64,000 nt of DNA from Erpobdella octoculata (GCA_963978895.1 OZ022240.1:3232594-3296593), one strand, 5' to 3'. Positions 46,040-58,266 are shown, numbered from the stretch's first letter. The notes: generated by a model not told the origin, from the sequence alone. Translations and numbers: made by a program.

Positions 46040-49000
46040 CTGGAAAAATAATAAAAATAATAATAAACTCAACAGTTTGACTTGTTTAACGTGGCTCAAG
46101 CCCTTAGACCTCCATCCAAGTCACGAATCACTTATCTGACGTTTACTGACTCATAAGGAAGTTCATGACCATTTCACAGAACATCCAGAGATAACCATTT
46201 ATAGGTGCCTACCCACACTCCTTGCCGTGCCGTAGCTATGGTTTTTGGTGCCCCCTAGCCAACAGGCTACGCCACTGTCCCCTGCAGATGCTGGTGACAC
46301 TGGTGGGATTCAAACCGCCGACTCCCGGGTCTACAGGTGATGCCTTACCACTATACTACCAACGCCTGCTTATTAATTAACTGTTTCACACACAGATAAT
46401 TAATTACACAATAAAGGTAAAAAAAAAGTGGTTGTGAAAAAAAAGTTGAGCAGTAAAACAAACAAAAAGCCTTCAGAAAAGCTTAAATGAACCAACCGTT
46501 ATAACACACTCAGGTACGCAATTAAACTCAAATAGATCTGATTATATTACTATCGAAACCAGAAATGAACGTCTCGCCTCGTATTGAGATCTGAATCACT
46601 GAGATTCCAAGAAGACATAATGTGCTCGTTGTAAAGAAGACTAGAACAGTTGTTACATTTCATCTGCGACGTCACGTCAACGGACAGGTGAGGCAGGTGA
46701 CATTCAAACACGTCGTACACGGTCTTACGTCGCAAAAAGTTGCTCCCTCGAGTTGATGATGACATGCTGGAGGTGTCCGTGTCGTCTCTGTCGGCCGCCG
46801 CCGATGACTGGTTTAGAGTGTTTGTATCTAACAAATTATTATTGATTATATTAGTGTGTTCATATCTAACGAATCATTATTGATTATATTAGAGTGATTA
46901 TATTATATTAACAAATTATTATTGATTATATTATATTAACGAATTATTAATGATTATATTATATTAACGAATTATTATTGATTAAATTATATAAACAAAT
47001 TATTATTGATTATATTATATTAACAAATTATGATTGATTATATTATATTAACGAATTATTATTGATTATATTATATTAATGAATTATTATTTAATATATT
47101 ATATTAATGAATTATATAATATTAACAAATTATTATTGATTATATTATATTAAATGTTTTTTTTTATACAAATTATTACGTGTGCATGATATAATGTAAA
47201 AGATTTCCTATCAGTTAAAATTCTGTTCATTTTAAAACAAAAACAACCGAGAGCCATTTAAATTTAAATTGAAAAAAAAAACAACTAATAAACAGTTGAT
47301 AACTTTACCAGATCCCAAATGGAGACTCTCGGAAAGAGAGGACGTGGTGCTCATGCTGGAATCCAAAGTTTCGACAGCCAAACACGACCGAGTGGAAGAA
47401 CAATCCGTCGTGTCGGAGGGCTTTCTGAACGGCGATTGGACGTTGACCCTGGAGGGACTGTTTAATTTGCTCTGAAAGATTTGATAGGTCGAACTGATGT
47501 GCTGCTTTGCCGACTGAAGGATATTCGACAGAGAGTCATTCAGAGTCGCCAGCGACTGATCCTGCGACGACTTTTCGACGGACAACTTATCGATGACGAC
47601 GGGCCTCGACTGCTGTGCCACGCTGTTGTTCCGCCGGCCGATGTACGGCCTGGCGGTGTCCGGGCTGCTTTCGACCGATTTTCCTTTCAGTTCTTCGCAA
47701 CTCTGAGACTTTCTTGCTTCTTCTCTGATGAACTTCTCCGTCGAAGATTCTACCGTTGTTGCCATGACTTTTTTCTCGTGTTTCGAGCTGAGTGATTCAT
47801 CTGTGTTGCTATAGAGACAGAAATAAAATTAATACAATTTCATCTACAAATATTCTTCTTATTTATTCTAATTAAAATAAATTAAACTATTTATTACATT
47901 ATTATTCATTTCAATATATTCATCCCGCGTAACAATTTTGTCATATTAAAAACACACAGAACACTACTTTGCCATCAATTTACTAGAACAACCCTCGTAA
48001 AGATACTACAGCGCAGCAAAACTACGAACCAACCTCGGCGAAAGAGTCCGGGAATTACTCGCAGAAATATTTTTATTCTTCGGACTCCTCTTAAACAGCC
48101 TATCCGCGGGCAGTTTCGGCGAAACGGCAACTTTGTTGAAGATGTTTAAAAAGTTCTCCAGCGTGTTGCCCCCCTTGATACTGGTCGGCTGATGGCCCTG
48201 TGTTTTTCTCACTTCAAATTTTAAATAAAATAAATTTCACTTTTAGTCAACTACTGACCAAATTAGACAATACAGACTGAAATATACACAAAGGTGACGG
48301 TTGTGACTTAACGGGGGCTGCTTGCTATCGCGTACAAGCTTCTCCAGCGCGAAAATCCGCTCGTGGTTAAACAATCGCACAATTTTACCTGTCACATAGA
48401 CATCCCTTCTGAAATGGAACATTTATAAAAAAAAATTTTTTTTTTAATTATTCTTTATAAAATGACTAACGATTAAGCAGTGTCCTCAATCTGGACATGG
48501 CCAGCAAGGCAATGGAAATCTTGCCCCACAACTTCATTCCTCTGGACTCTGGTGGAGTACTCTTGTCAAGGATGGCCTGGAAACACACGAGTAATCGTTT
48601 TACTCGATTGTCACGTAAACTTAATTGTCAGACGATCGTTATACGAGAATTAAAAATAAGTTAAGGCGCTAATAAACTCTTCAATGATGGTCACCGAATT
48701 GTAATATCCATAGGTGACGGCGTTCAAGGTTATGCTTCGCTTTCTCAAGTCCTTGTAAACTTTTACGGCCAGCTGAGGCTTCCGGTACATTCCGCACAGT
48801 TGGAAAAATATCCCGTAAGGTAGCTGCAGAGCAAAAGAATGAATGAAAAAATCTAAAACAAACATAAATTTAAATGAATAAATTATTCGGAAAAAAATTC
48901 ATAGAACCCAGAGACCCGTATCGGACCTCTAACCCCGTATCGGACGATATCTAACCTCGTCCAGGGGTGTGCCACCTCGGCTGATGCAGTCAGACATGGC

Positions 49001-51207
49001 CTTGTAGGCCAGGCGAAGAAGGAGATTTTTGGCACGAGTTTTCTCGATGAAAGATGGCAGCAGGATGAACCAGACGCTGTACGAAGTCCACAACAGACAC
49101 CTGGAAATAAATAAGTAAATGAATAAATGAACGAAGAATCAGTACTGTTTTTCACATTCTCTAAATAAACTATATAATCACAAGACAGGAACTACTTTAA
49201 GTCTAGACGTAATTTTTATTATCAATCTCTGGATATGTGATAAAGCAACAATCAAACCCACGACTAACAGACTTTGAGTCAACAGCATCAACCAATGGGC
49301 TAACCACATATGAAAGAGTACAAAATAAATCTACAAAAAAGACTACAACAATAGTGCACAACAACAGTGCACAACAACAGTGCACAACAACAGTGCACAA
49401 CAACAGTGCACAACAACAGTGCAAAACAACAGTGCACAACAACAGTGCACCACAACAGTGCACAACAACAGTCAACCTGGCAGTCGCCTCGACTGAATTC
49501 TTGGCGCAGGAAGCCACCTGCTGGCTGTACCTCACTTCTTGTCTGCTCCTCCTGAGGAGGACATTCGAACTCCCGTGGAGGTCTCTCGTCAGCACTAGCG
49601 TCGACGACAATTCACTCGACGGTTTTATACTGTGCTGCGTCGTGTCGAAAAGGTCCAGCTTGAGATTTGTAAACCCGTTGTAACTGCAAAGGTGTGAAAC
49701 GCACGTTTACACGTATATACGTACACGTATTTACGTACACGTATATACGTACACGTATTTACGTACACGTATATACGTACACGTATTTACGTACACGTAT
49801 TTACGTACACGTATTTACGTACACGTATTTACGTACACGTATTTACGTACACGTATTTACGTACACGTATATACGTACACGTATTTACGTACACGTATTT
49901 ACGTACACGTATTTACGTACACGTATTTACGTGTAAACGTATTGCTTACTTTAAGTTATTTATTTAAAAAAAAAAACGTTCAAAATAGAATTTCTGGTCT
50001 TGCCGGTTTCGTAATGAAATTATATAATTCTAATTAATATTTGTAACATTTTTTTAAAACAGATAAAAATAGTTATGACGTCCGAGTTTTTTCTGGACGG
50101 CGTGTCGCATCATCGGGATCGTCGGGTTTCAAAATATTTACACGAACGTAAATAAAAAAACATCGTAATTTGTAAATACCGACCTGTACGTCACTCCCGG
50201 TATTTCCTTCACGTTGTCGTGGAACGCTATGACAACCGTCCTGCCGCTGTATAAATAAACAAGTTTTTATTTATTAAATAAACATCGATAAGTTTCAGAT
50301 TAAACCGAAACGAGTTGATTTCAAAGTTTAAGAAACAAAAGTCTGAAACTTCAAGTTGAATAAAAATTTAAAAAAAAATAACTGACAAATCAGTTAAACA
50401 TAAATAACCGACACCTCTCTCTCTCACAACTTCCCACACACCACCCACACACCACCCTCACAACTCCCCAAACATCTCCCCCACACCTCTCCCCCACAAC
50501 TCCCCACACACCACCCACACACCACCCTCACAACTCCCCACACACCACCCTCACAACTCCCCACACACCTCCCCCACAACTCCCCACACACCACCCACAC
50601 ACCACCCTCACACCTCCCCCACACCTCTCCCCCACAACTCACCTCAAAAGTTTCTCTTCGACTTCTACGAGCACGACATCTGGATCGGTCGACAACTTCT
50701 GAAGACACTCGTCGAAGAACGAGAGAGCTGAATTCTCCTCCTTGGAGCCGAGTGATCGTTCCTCTATGAAACGACAGAAGTACTGCGTCTTCATCATCCC
50801 GCTCAGTAGCTTCTGATAAGACCTGTCTCGACTTTTAAGGAACCCTGATAGGTTGAAAAAATATCTTCGAAAAAATAGACACAACCAATAAAAACGCTGC
50901 TAGAAGAGATGAATCTGAATGTCTTATTTCGTATTGTTTTAAACAGAGTCAGCTAGTAAGCGGTGCTGTTATTCAATTAAATAAATGGCCAGTCTTTCGT
51001 TTAATGGGAAAAAACACCGGCAGCAGTGGTGAGATGAAATTCTCGTAGCGCGAATGCAAGCAAACCTGGCACGTCAAACAGAGCCGAGATGTCGATGTCC
51101 GGATCCGTGGACTTGTCCGAGACGGGAAGAAGGAAAGAGCTGTATCCCTTGAGGAGGTCGGCCATGAAACGCAGGAAGCATTCTTGGATCTGTGCGTCGA
51201 CTTTTCT
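42596..51207 (-). CDS. DENND4: DENND4-family Rab GEF, C-terminal half (partial)
   Basis: Nineteen minus-strand exons, all phase-compatible, encode about 929 residues ending at the TGA-type stop at 42596. DENND4 proteins (Drosophila Crag; vertebrate DENND4A-C) activate Rab10, and Crag also Rab11, in polarised secretion and endosomal traffic. The order matches the family: dDENN ([28 protein letters not shown]), PPR-like segment ([23 protein letters not shown]), Ser-rich linker, paired-cysteine segment ([15 protein letters not shown] ... CHCC), [20 protein letters not shown], and the end ([23 protein letters not shown]). The MABP, uDENN and central DENN parts, normally about 600-700 residues, should precede 51207 but are not found in the window. 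Confidence 0.93.
42986..43031. repeat. (AAT)n microsatellite in a DENND4 intron
   Basis: Uninterrupted run between the last two exons. Confidence 0.9.
43370..43705. repeat. Tandem duplication of about 165 bp
   Basis: Two copies (about 43370-43537 and 43538-43705) start CATATTTATTTTCAAATAAC and end GAAATATCTGGCTCCTC. The first begins 16 bp from the acceptor of exon 43182-43354. Confidence 0.9.
43780..43915. repeat. Short tandem repeat TTCATAACTCGTRTGK
   Basis: About eight 16-bp copies alternating GTATGG and GTGTGT, between DENND4 exons. Confidence 0.85.
45041..45100. repeat. (TA)n microsatellite
   Basis: About 60 bp in a DENND4 intron. Confidence 0.95.
45652..45775. repeat. Degenerate (ATC)n abutting a DENND4 donor
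   Basis: ATC-type repeat that reaches to within a few bases of the donor at 45776 of exon 45777-45859. Confidence 0.9.
46291..46366 (-). mobile_element. tRNA-like sequence, probable SINE head
   Basis: The minus strand reads GGCGTTGGTAGTATAGTGG (A box TAGTATAGTGGTAAG), then GGCGGTTTGAATCCC (B box). The T arm pairs poorly and no 3' acceptor strand matches GGCGTTG, so it is not a functional tRNA gene. It lies in the DENND4 intron 46040-46577. Confidence 0.5.
46578..48211 (-). CDS. DENND4: DENND4 exons: Ser-rich linker and first cysteine pair
   Basis: Exons 48034-48211, 47309-47808, 46578-46827. The 500-bp exon is low in conservation and rich in Ser/Thr, as the linker is in other DENND4 proteins. 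The last exon carries [18 protein letters not shown] and ends LNTR at a GC donor (AG then GCGAGA), rejoining CHCC in the next exon. Confidence 0.88.
46830..47155. repeat. AT-rich minisatellite of about 28 bp
   Basis: Around eleven units built on ATTATTGATTATATTATATT plus AACRAATT, beginning directly upstream of the acceptor of exon 46578-46827. Confidence 0.9.
48471..49100 (-). CDS. DENND4: DENND4 exons: PPR-like region
   Basis: Exons 48956-49100, 48695-48823, 48471-48576. [17 protein letters not shown], then [19 protein letters not shown] and [10 protein letters not shown] match the pentatricopeptide-like segment of DENND4. The donor at 48695 (TCG then GTGACC) is chosen because it restores both phase and the conserved NSAIL junction; the frame stays open past it. 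Confidence 0.9.
49352..49475. repeat. 13-bp tandem repeat AGTGCACAACAAC
   Basis: About nine copies, ending at the donor of exon 49477-49683. The donor region is directly adjacent. Confidence 0.95.
49477..51207 (-). CDS. DENND4: DENND4 exons: dDENN region
   Basis: Exons 51066-51207, 50643-50844, 50184-50246, 49477-49683. [15 protein letters not shown] and [17 protein letters not shown] are the typical end of the DENN module, followed by YSYNGFTNL. The acceptor of the first visible exon is in phase 0, so a preceding exon must end in phase 0. The next sequence upstream enters microsatellite and then the N gap. Confidence 0.92.
49706..49940. repeat. 14-bp CpG-rich tandem repeat CACGTATTTACGTA
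   Basis: About 16 copies, some with ATA for TTT, beginning 20 bp upstream of the acceptor of exon 49477-49683. Each unit contains the palindrome TACGTA. Confidence 0.95.
50412..50640. repeat. C/A-rich minisatellite at a DENND4 donor
   Basis: Imperfect units of CACACACCACCCTCACAACTC reaching the donor of exon 50643-50844. Confidence 0.85.
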
Positions 51208-51300
51208 CTGATGGAAAAATCATTAACATAAGAATAATTTCCAATGTCTGTACGTATATTTGAGTATGTATGTGTGTATGTATGTATGTAGGTATGTATG

Positions 51301-51500
51301 NNNNNNNNNNNNNNNNNNNNNNNNNNNNNNNNNNNNNNNNNNNNNNNNNNNNNNNNNNNNNNNNNNNNNNNNNNNNNNNNNNNNNNNNNNNNNNNNNNNN
51401 NNNNNNNNNNNNNNNNNNNNNNNNNNNNNNNNNNNNNNNNNNNNNNNNNNNNNNNNNNNNNNNNNNNNNNNNNNNNNNNNNNNNNNNNNNNNNNNNNNNN
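51301..51500. other. Assembly gap (200 N)
   Basis: Exactly 200 undetermined bases, entered from a TATG microsatellite. The round length suggests a placeholder. It lies where upstream DENND4 exons are expected. Confidence 0.99.
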
Positions 51501-52361
51501 TGCAAACTATTAAGTTGAACCAACTTCCAGATGAAAGTTTTTAAATTTCAACATAAAACGAAAGCGAATGTCAACACATTATTTAATAACTCACAAAAAA
51601 AAAATTTCCCATGAAAAAAGCGTTTTCTAATTTTTTTTGGTTTATTTCTATGTATATTGCTAATAATTTTAGTTTTGTTTTAAGTTTTATTTTTAGAATT
51701 TTCAATTGAATGTTTCAACGTTAAATTTGCTTTCATGCCTGTAAATTGTCCAGAGAATTGCTATTTTTAGTACTACAACTTAGCCAAGAAGAGAAGACTC
51801 AAATTTTAAAAGACACTAATTATATAGAAGTTAGTATCGTTAAAAATTATGTTCAATTTTCGTTTTCATCTAACTTTGAATAAAAAAAAGAAATAAAAAT
51901 TTAAAGTGAATTTAGAAAAAATGTAATAACAAAATCTAGCTGTTTCTCTAATTTTGATGGGTCAACGCAGCGCTCTATCGAAGCAGTGCGTGTGACTTTC
52001 CAGATCTGGGCTTAAACGTTACAACATAACTCCGCCTTGTTTTGGCAAGCCAGTCGCAAGCCTGGAGAAAGGAGATGGGACAGTTGTTACTTGTTTACAG
52101 CCTCCCACAATGTCGTTTAAGATATCACGTGTCGTTATTTACAACACTACGACCACATACCACTTAATCATAGATGTCGTCAACTCATGAATAATAATAA
52201 TTATTTATTATTTAATTTCAATTATTTGTCCTTCGAATTATAGTTTTATTCTGACCGCGTAGAAATATTAAAAAATAAATTCAAATATTTTGCTTCTTTT
52301 CCTCCTCTCTGTGATTGATTGATATCCCAAATGTCATTTCCGCATGTCAACGCACCCACCA

Positions 52362-52369
52362 CCATCATT

Positions 52370-52437
<68 letters not shown>

Positions 52438-52472
52438 TATCATCATCATCATCATCATCTTCATCCTCATCC

Positions 52473-52518
<46 letters not shown>

Positions 52519-52580
52519 TCTCATCCTCATTCTCCTCCTCCTCCTCCTCATCATCATCATCCTCATTCTCCTCCTCCTCC

Positions 52581-52616
<36 letters not shown>

Positions 52617-52619
52617 CCA

Positions 52620-52650
<31 letters not shown>
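52362..52650. repeat. (ATC)n/(TCC)n microsatellite
   Basis: About 290 bp of ATC with TCC blocks. Confidence 0.95.
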
Positions 52651-52651
<1 letters not shown>

Positions 52652-53141
52652 TAAAATAATCACAAACACTCCTTTTTAGCGGTCCTTAGCAATTGGTCCT
52701 GTAAACTCCGCCTCGCTAATTGCGAGCCAGTCCCAAGCCTGGGGAAAGGAGGAGGGAAAAGTAAAAAAGATCAAATTCTGATCCACGACAGGAAGTACTT
52801 AACTGCTTCCTACATACAGACTAGAGTCTTAAAACACCTGGTGTAAAGGACTATAAACTATTATAAAAAAAAAAAAAAAAAAAAAAATTGGTCCTGTAAA
52901 ATAATTTTAACACAATCACCACCACTACAGACACTACCTGATTTATAAATAGAAACAAAACATCACGTGACCATATCGACAAGTTCTCTAAGCGCATGCG
53001 TGCCGGTCTGGATGAACTTTAAACTTTGACGTCGACGACATTTATTTTGTAGCCATTTTTGAAACAAGAGTTTTATAAAACAACAAAGTTTTCTTCCCAT
53101 CTAAAATAATCTGAAATAACTAAAAAAAAATTTATTCCTCG

Positions 53142-53149
53142 TGACGTCA
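53142..53149. promoter_or_regulatory. Perfect CRE palindrome TGACGTCA
   Basis: Part of a GC-richer, repeat-free patch (52960-53320) that also holds GACGTCGACG near 53030 and CCAAT near 53223. It could be a promoter, possibly of DENND4, but no connected exon is proven. Confidence 0.3.
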
Positions 53150-54590
53150 TCGAACTCTCCGCCAATTGAATTTCTCGGTCTGGAAGTGAATTTAATTTCC
53201 AGGGTTCACCTGTGTCGTGAGTCGTCCAATCGAGCGCCGTAGTCATGGCGACGGAGAAACAAGCGAGCGCTTTTATGGTTTTCGCGGTTCCGTGGAAAAA
53301 CGGACTGGAGCTGGAGGAATAAAAGATGGAAGAGAAGAATGGAAAAAAATGAAAGATGAAAAAATAGAAAAACGTATAAAAAAGAAACAAAATAAAAAAA
53401 AACTGCAAAAACATAGAAATGAAAATATCAAAAAAAGTCAAAAGCTGATATCAAATTACCTTTTTAAATTTTCAAACGCTAACTAACCCTTTAAAAATAA
53501 AAAACCCTCAAAAAAAATTTCCTAACGGATAAAATTTTAAATTTTTCTGATGAAAATAAATACCGTTGAAATGTTTGCATGTGTGTGTGTGCGTGTGTGT
53601 GTGTGCGTGTGTGAGTGTGACGCTGATATATATAATATAAATTTTGATAAATAAATTAATTATAGAGTAATAAATAACAGTCATTACCATCATCATTGTC
53701 ATCATCATCATCATCATCATCTTCATCATCGTCGTCGTCATCATCCTCGTCATCGTCATCGTTCGTCGCCATCATTATCGTAATCACCATAAATATCGTC
53801 ATCATCACAACATCACCTCCCCCATTACCACTTTTCCCCATCACCACCTCCCCCATCTCCCCCACCACCCTCACCACCACCACCATACCTTCCTCACCTC
53901 ACTCGCCCATCACCACCACACCACCATAACCCTGACCTCAGCTAAAACGCGTAACAGAACTATTTTAATGGACAAGTCTTGACGTCAATTAAACTATTAA
54001 AAACCCTTTTAATTTGAAATACTGCAGATGACTAATTGAATTATTTATTAAAAGAAGCAACAACAACAATAATAATATCAACAATAACAATAATAATAAA
54101 AATAAAAATAATAATAAAAATAATAATAATAATAACAATGAAAATAATAACAATGAAAATAATAAACTATTAGTGTCATTATTATTACTACGTTTAGTAG
54201 ATTTCCTGTTAATTCACTAAAAAATTGACGAATTTAGAAATTTAATCAGCAGTAGAGACATGTTAATTAAATCGCATTCAATTATTTTCCTGTGCTCATG
54301 AAATTTAAAGAAAAAATTTGATAATAATGGAATGCTTCATTTATTTCGAGATGGTTGAAAACAAAGACAGGCGAAGGAAAGTAATGAAGAAAGACTAAGA
54401 AAAAGACAGAGAGAAAAAGAGAAAAACACAGAGAAACAGAGAGAAACAGAGAGAAACAGAGAGACAGACAGAAAGAAAGAAATTGAGCCAGATGACAATA
54501 CAGGAAAGGATTATCTTAAAAGGTGAGACACAAAGACAAAATGTCAAACAATAAAAAGATGGAAGAAAAGAAAATGAGAGAGAAAAGAGT

Positions 54591-54691
<101 letters not shown>

Positions 54692-54763
54692 AATAGTTTA
54701 TTAAGTGATAAATGCAGTTGAAAAGAAGCAGATAATGGAGTGTCATCTGTCTAGTAATAATAA

Positions 54764-54880
54764 CCTTAAATGACCTTAAATAACCTTAAATGACCTTAAA
54801 TAACCTTAAATGACTTTAAATAACCTTAAATGACCTTAAATAACCTTAAATGACGTTAAATAACCTTAAATGACCTTAAT
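54764..54880. repeat. 20-bp tandem repeat AAATAACCTTAAATGACCTT
   Basis: Six copies with single-base changes; each is itself a diverged 10-bp dimer. Confidence 0.95.
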
Positions 54881-55077
54881 GGGAGTAATAAGAATAATTT
54901 TAATAGTTCTCTTGATAACCGTTTTTTATTAATTTCAATTTATTTTAGTTACGTCGTTTAAATAACCTCAGATGATTTTGATTCTGAGTGCTATATAATG
55001 TGGCGTTTAATTAGTTTTTTTCTCAAATTCAAAAAAATTACAAATCTTCGTCCTAGGAATTGAGTAACAAAACTTGT

Positions 55078-55260
55078 AAAATTGAATTACATGTAATGTT
55101 AAAATGAGTTTACAGGAAATGTAAAAGTGAGTTACAAGAAATAGAAAATTGAATTACATGTAATGTAATGTTGAAATGAGTTTACAAGAAATGTAAAAGT
55201 GAGTTACAAGAAATAGACAATTGAATTACATGTAATGTTAAATTGAGTTTAAAGTAATTT
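55078..55260. repeat. Tandem repeat of about 65-75 bp
   Basis: Two full and one partial copy sharing AATTGAATTACATGTAATGT and GAGTTACAAGAAATAG. Confidence 0.8.
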
Positions 55261-55825
55261 AAAATTGCCTCAATTTAAAAGCATTTGATTACATCGACAA
55301 GTTACGTAAGTTTTTTTACATGTAATTTTATGTTAGAGGGCAAGCTGCCCTGGGCCGTCATCATGTGGGTAGCGCCAGACACGAGGGTTTCGAAAAAATA
55401 CTGAAAAGCCGCTTCGACTAACCTCCCCCCCCCCCGTTCATCAGGTTATTTTGGGAGCAAGAGGCAAAAGAGGATATGTAGGGGACGCAGATTTTTTGTT
55501 CTTGCCCCGGGTGCAGAAGACCCTGGCTACGCCTCGGCCTCATGCACGTGGCCAGGCTATCCCGTACCCCCTTTCCCCGGTCGATAAGTGGCAGCGGAGT
55601 GTGGGACGGTTGATAGCCCATTTCAAGTTCACAAGCCTTTCTCGTATTACATTTCGTTCCAGTTAGTATAAAATTTGTTCGGAGAAATGTATTCGTTCTC
55701 CTTTACACGCTCTTTGAATAAGTACAAGAAGAATGTACGCAAGGAACTGCTGAAGTCTTTTGGGATTGGTTGAACTATACTACAAACGGTTTGTATGACA
55801 TTTCTCAATCTCTCTCTTTTTTCCT

Positions 55826-55831
55826 CTCTCT

Positions 55832-55899
<68 letters not shown>
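55826..55899. repeat. (CT)n microsatellite
   Basis: About 74 bp, nearly perfect. Confidence 0.95.
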
Positions 55900-55906
<7 letters not shown>

Positions 55907-56536
55907 TTCTTTTTTCTCGCTCCTAATATTATTCGACTCTTCAAAAATAGCTTCGCATCCAATTATTACACAACTAAAAACCAGAATTTATCGATAAAAA
56001 CACACACCTAAGCAGTTCCGATCTTCTGAGATAATTTAAATATGATGGCAATAATTATGGTTGCCGTGCAACTATGATATCCGTATAAACATGTATACGT
56101 GTATAAGTGTGTATGTGTGTACGTGTATAAGTGTGTACGTGTGTTTACGTGTATAGTTCCAGGCGCTGTCCACGCGCACGTCTGGAAAACACCGGAGTAC
56201 AAATAGGACTGGAGTGGCTCTGATATCAGCTTCGTTTTCTTCCGCTAAATAAGAGCTCAACGTCACAAGTGTTTAAGCCGCTAATGAGAAACTCTACATT
56301 CTTGTTTTCGATAGTTCGAGTGTACAACGAGTGTAGCAAAAAAGAAAACAACCAAGCGAAATCAATTCAGGAAAAGTTTTACAATTTTTCAGCGCTAGGC
56401 TTGACCGGTGTGGAGTCGATGTATAGTAGAGAGACATGAGGTGTATCACTTGAACAATACCATCTCAACACTTGTTCGAACTTTGAAGGAGAGTCTTCTA
56501 TGAAAAATAATTTGTTTGACAACCGGCTATTCGGAG

Positions 56537-56543
56537 TATATAT
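56537..56543 (+). promoter_or_regulatory. Possible TATA element of the RBPMS-like gene
   Basis: TATATAT 80 bp upstream of the start codon at 56623, in a repeat-free stretch of balanced composition. Position is the only support. Confidence 0.25.
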
Positions 56544-56622
56544 CTGTTGAGCGAAGAAATAAGCTAGCGGTAGAACATTCTCGATAGCCGATAACGACTA
56601 AATCAGCTCAGCCAGCTCAGTC

Positions 56623-58235
56623 ATGGATCGAACCGGTAGCGACTCCGACATAGAAAGCTGCCTCAACGGCTCGACTACGCACAACGACAGCCAGACGAGC
56701 AACAACAACAACAACAACAACATCATCATCAGCAACAACAGCAACATTCACTGCAACATGGCTGATGAACAGGTTAGGTTGTTAACAATTTTGAAGTTGG
56801 TTTGTTTTAAATAATAAATTCACTTTCAATTTTGCATCGCATTTAATTAGTAATTTTTCTCATCAATGATTCCGTTTGTTATTTTGTATCCGAGTTTGTC
56901 ACATTTAATATGTATATATATATTTATATTTATATAAATAATAAATATTTATTTAATAATAATTTTACAATAGCGAGATGTATCATAATTAAAAAATGAT
57001 GGTGGCGATAATGATAATGGTTATGGCGATGACGACGACGACGGTGATGATGATGATGATTATGATGATGATGTTGATTGTGATGATGATATTGATGTTG
57101 ATGTTGATGATGATGATGGTAAGAATAACAAGTAGCAGATATTGTTCTCTTGTTTCCTGGTTTTTTTCCCATTTCACGCCAAATTGTCACCAAATAAAAA
57201 CACGCAAGTGAAATGATTAGAATAAACAAGAGACGGAGCTAAATGTGGATGAATGAAGAACTCTGTGGTGGCCAGTCCAGAGGGGGGGAGGTGGTTGATG
57301 GTGGCTGGGGGCTGGAAATTGAAAAATACAAAACAAAGAGAAAGTGAAATAGCGATAGCGATAAATAAAGAGAAAAAGGGAAAGAGAGAGCTAGAGAAAG
57401 AGGGGAGAGAGAGATGCCAAAAGAGAGAGAGAGAAAGAGAGAGATATTACAGATAGCGAGAGGAAATTCATAATTGGATTATCGCATTTAACGTATACCG
57501 CTGGACTCGCTGCATTTAATTAGCAGCCATTACATTATACAATCCCAGTGGATCAAGCACTGAAATAAAATCAACATCAGTATCACCACCACTATCACCA
57601 CCATCATCATCATGACCTCTACCACCGTAATCACCATCATCATCGTCATCGTCATCATTGTCGTCGTCGTCGTCATCATCATCATCATCATCATCATCAT
57701 CAACATCATCAACATCGTCATCATCATCATCATGACCTGCACTAGCAGTATCGTTATCACCACCATCCCGGTAAAGGATGGACAGGGATCATTTTTTGTC
57801 ACTTATAAAAACCGGTGTTCAAACTTTTTGTCATCTCGTTATGGTAGACAAAAGCTAAAAATCCGCCATTAGATTCATTCTATCGTTCCGGTTTTTAGCG
57901 ATTTTTGACGTCAGTCAGCTTGTGAACAAACAAAACAAGAACAAGCAAACGAACAGACGAACAAACAAACGCAGCGATCACTACCATGATCGACTTCCGG
58001 CCATCATAATCATAACTGCAATCACCGTTATCTCCGTAGACAGTGAACATTTGTCAAACGAGACCGTTCCATTTGTCTTATATTATCATCTTCGTAGTCG
58101 TCGTCATCCTCGTTACTGTAAGTTATCATCATCATCACCAATCTACTATCATTCTATTCATTATCATTATTATCACCCACCATCATCATCATCACCACCG
58201 TCTTCATCATTACCATCCCCACCACCACAACCACC

Positions 58236-58266
<31 letters not shown>

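Noticed and set aside
46291..46366. Functional tRNA gene on the minus strand
   Set aside because: A and B boxes are present, but the T arm mispairs and the acceptor stem has no 3' partner; a SINE head fits better.
47232..47308. Extension of the DENND4 Ser-rich exon beyond 47309
   Set aside because: The frame is open but becomes intron-like; the GTAAAG donor at 47308 restores phase with the conserved next exon.
48301..48420. Additional DENND4 exon
   Set aside because: A short segment has splice-like ends, but every phase gives a stop, and direct joining of exons 48471-48576 and 48034-48211 is in phase.
52246..52679. His-rich, Asp-rich, Ser-rich and Met-rich frames
   Set aside because: All six frames stay open because the DNA is (ATC)n.
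55418..55666. Overlapping frames on both strands in a GC-rich patch
   Set aside because: Homopolymer C tract and a GGCGTAGCCAGGGTC-type stretch point to a transposon remnant; no matching target duplication was found, so it is not listed as a defined element.
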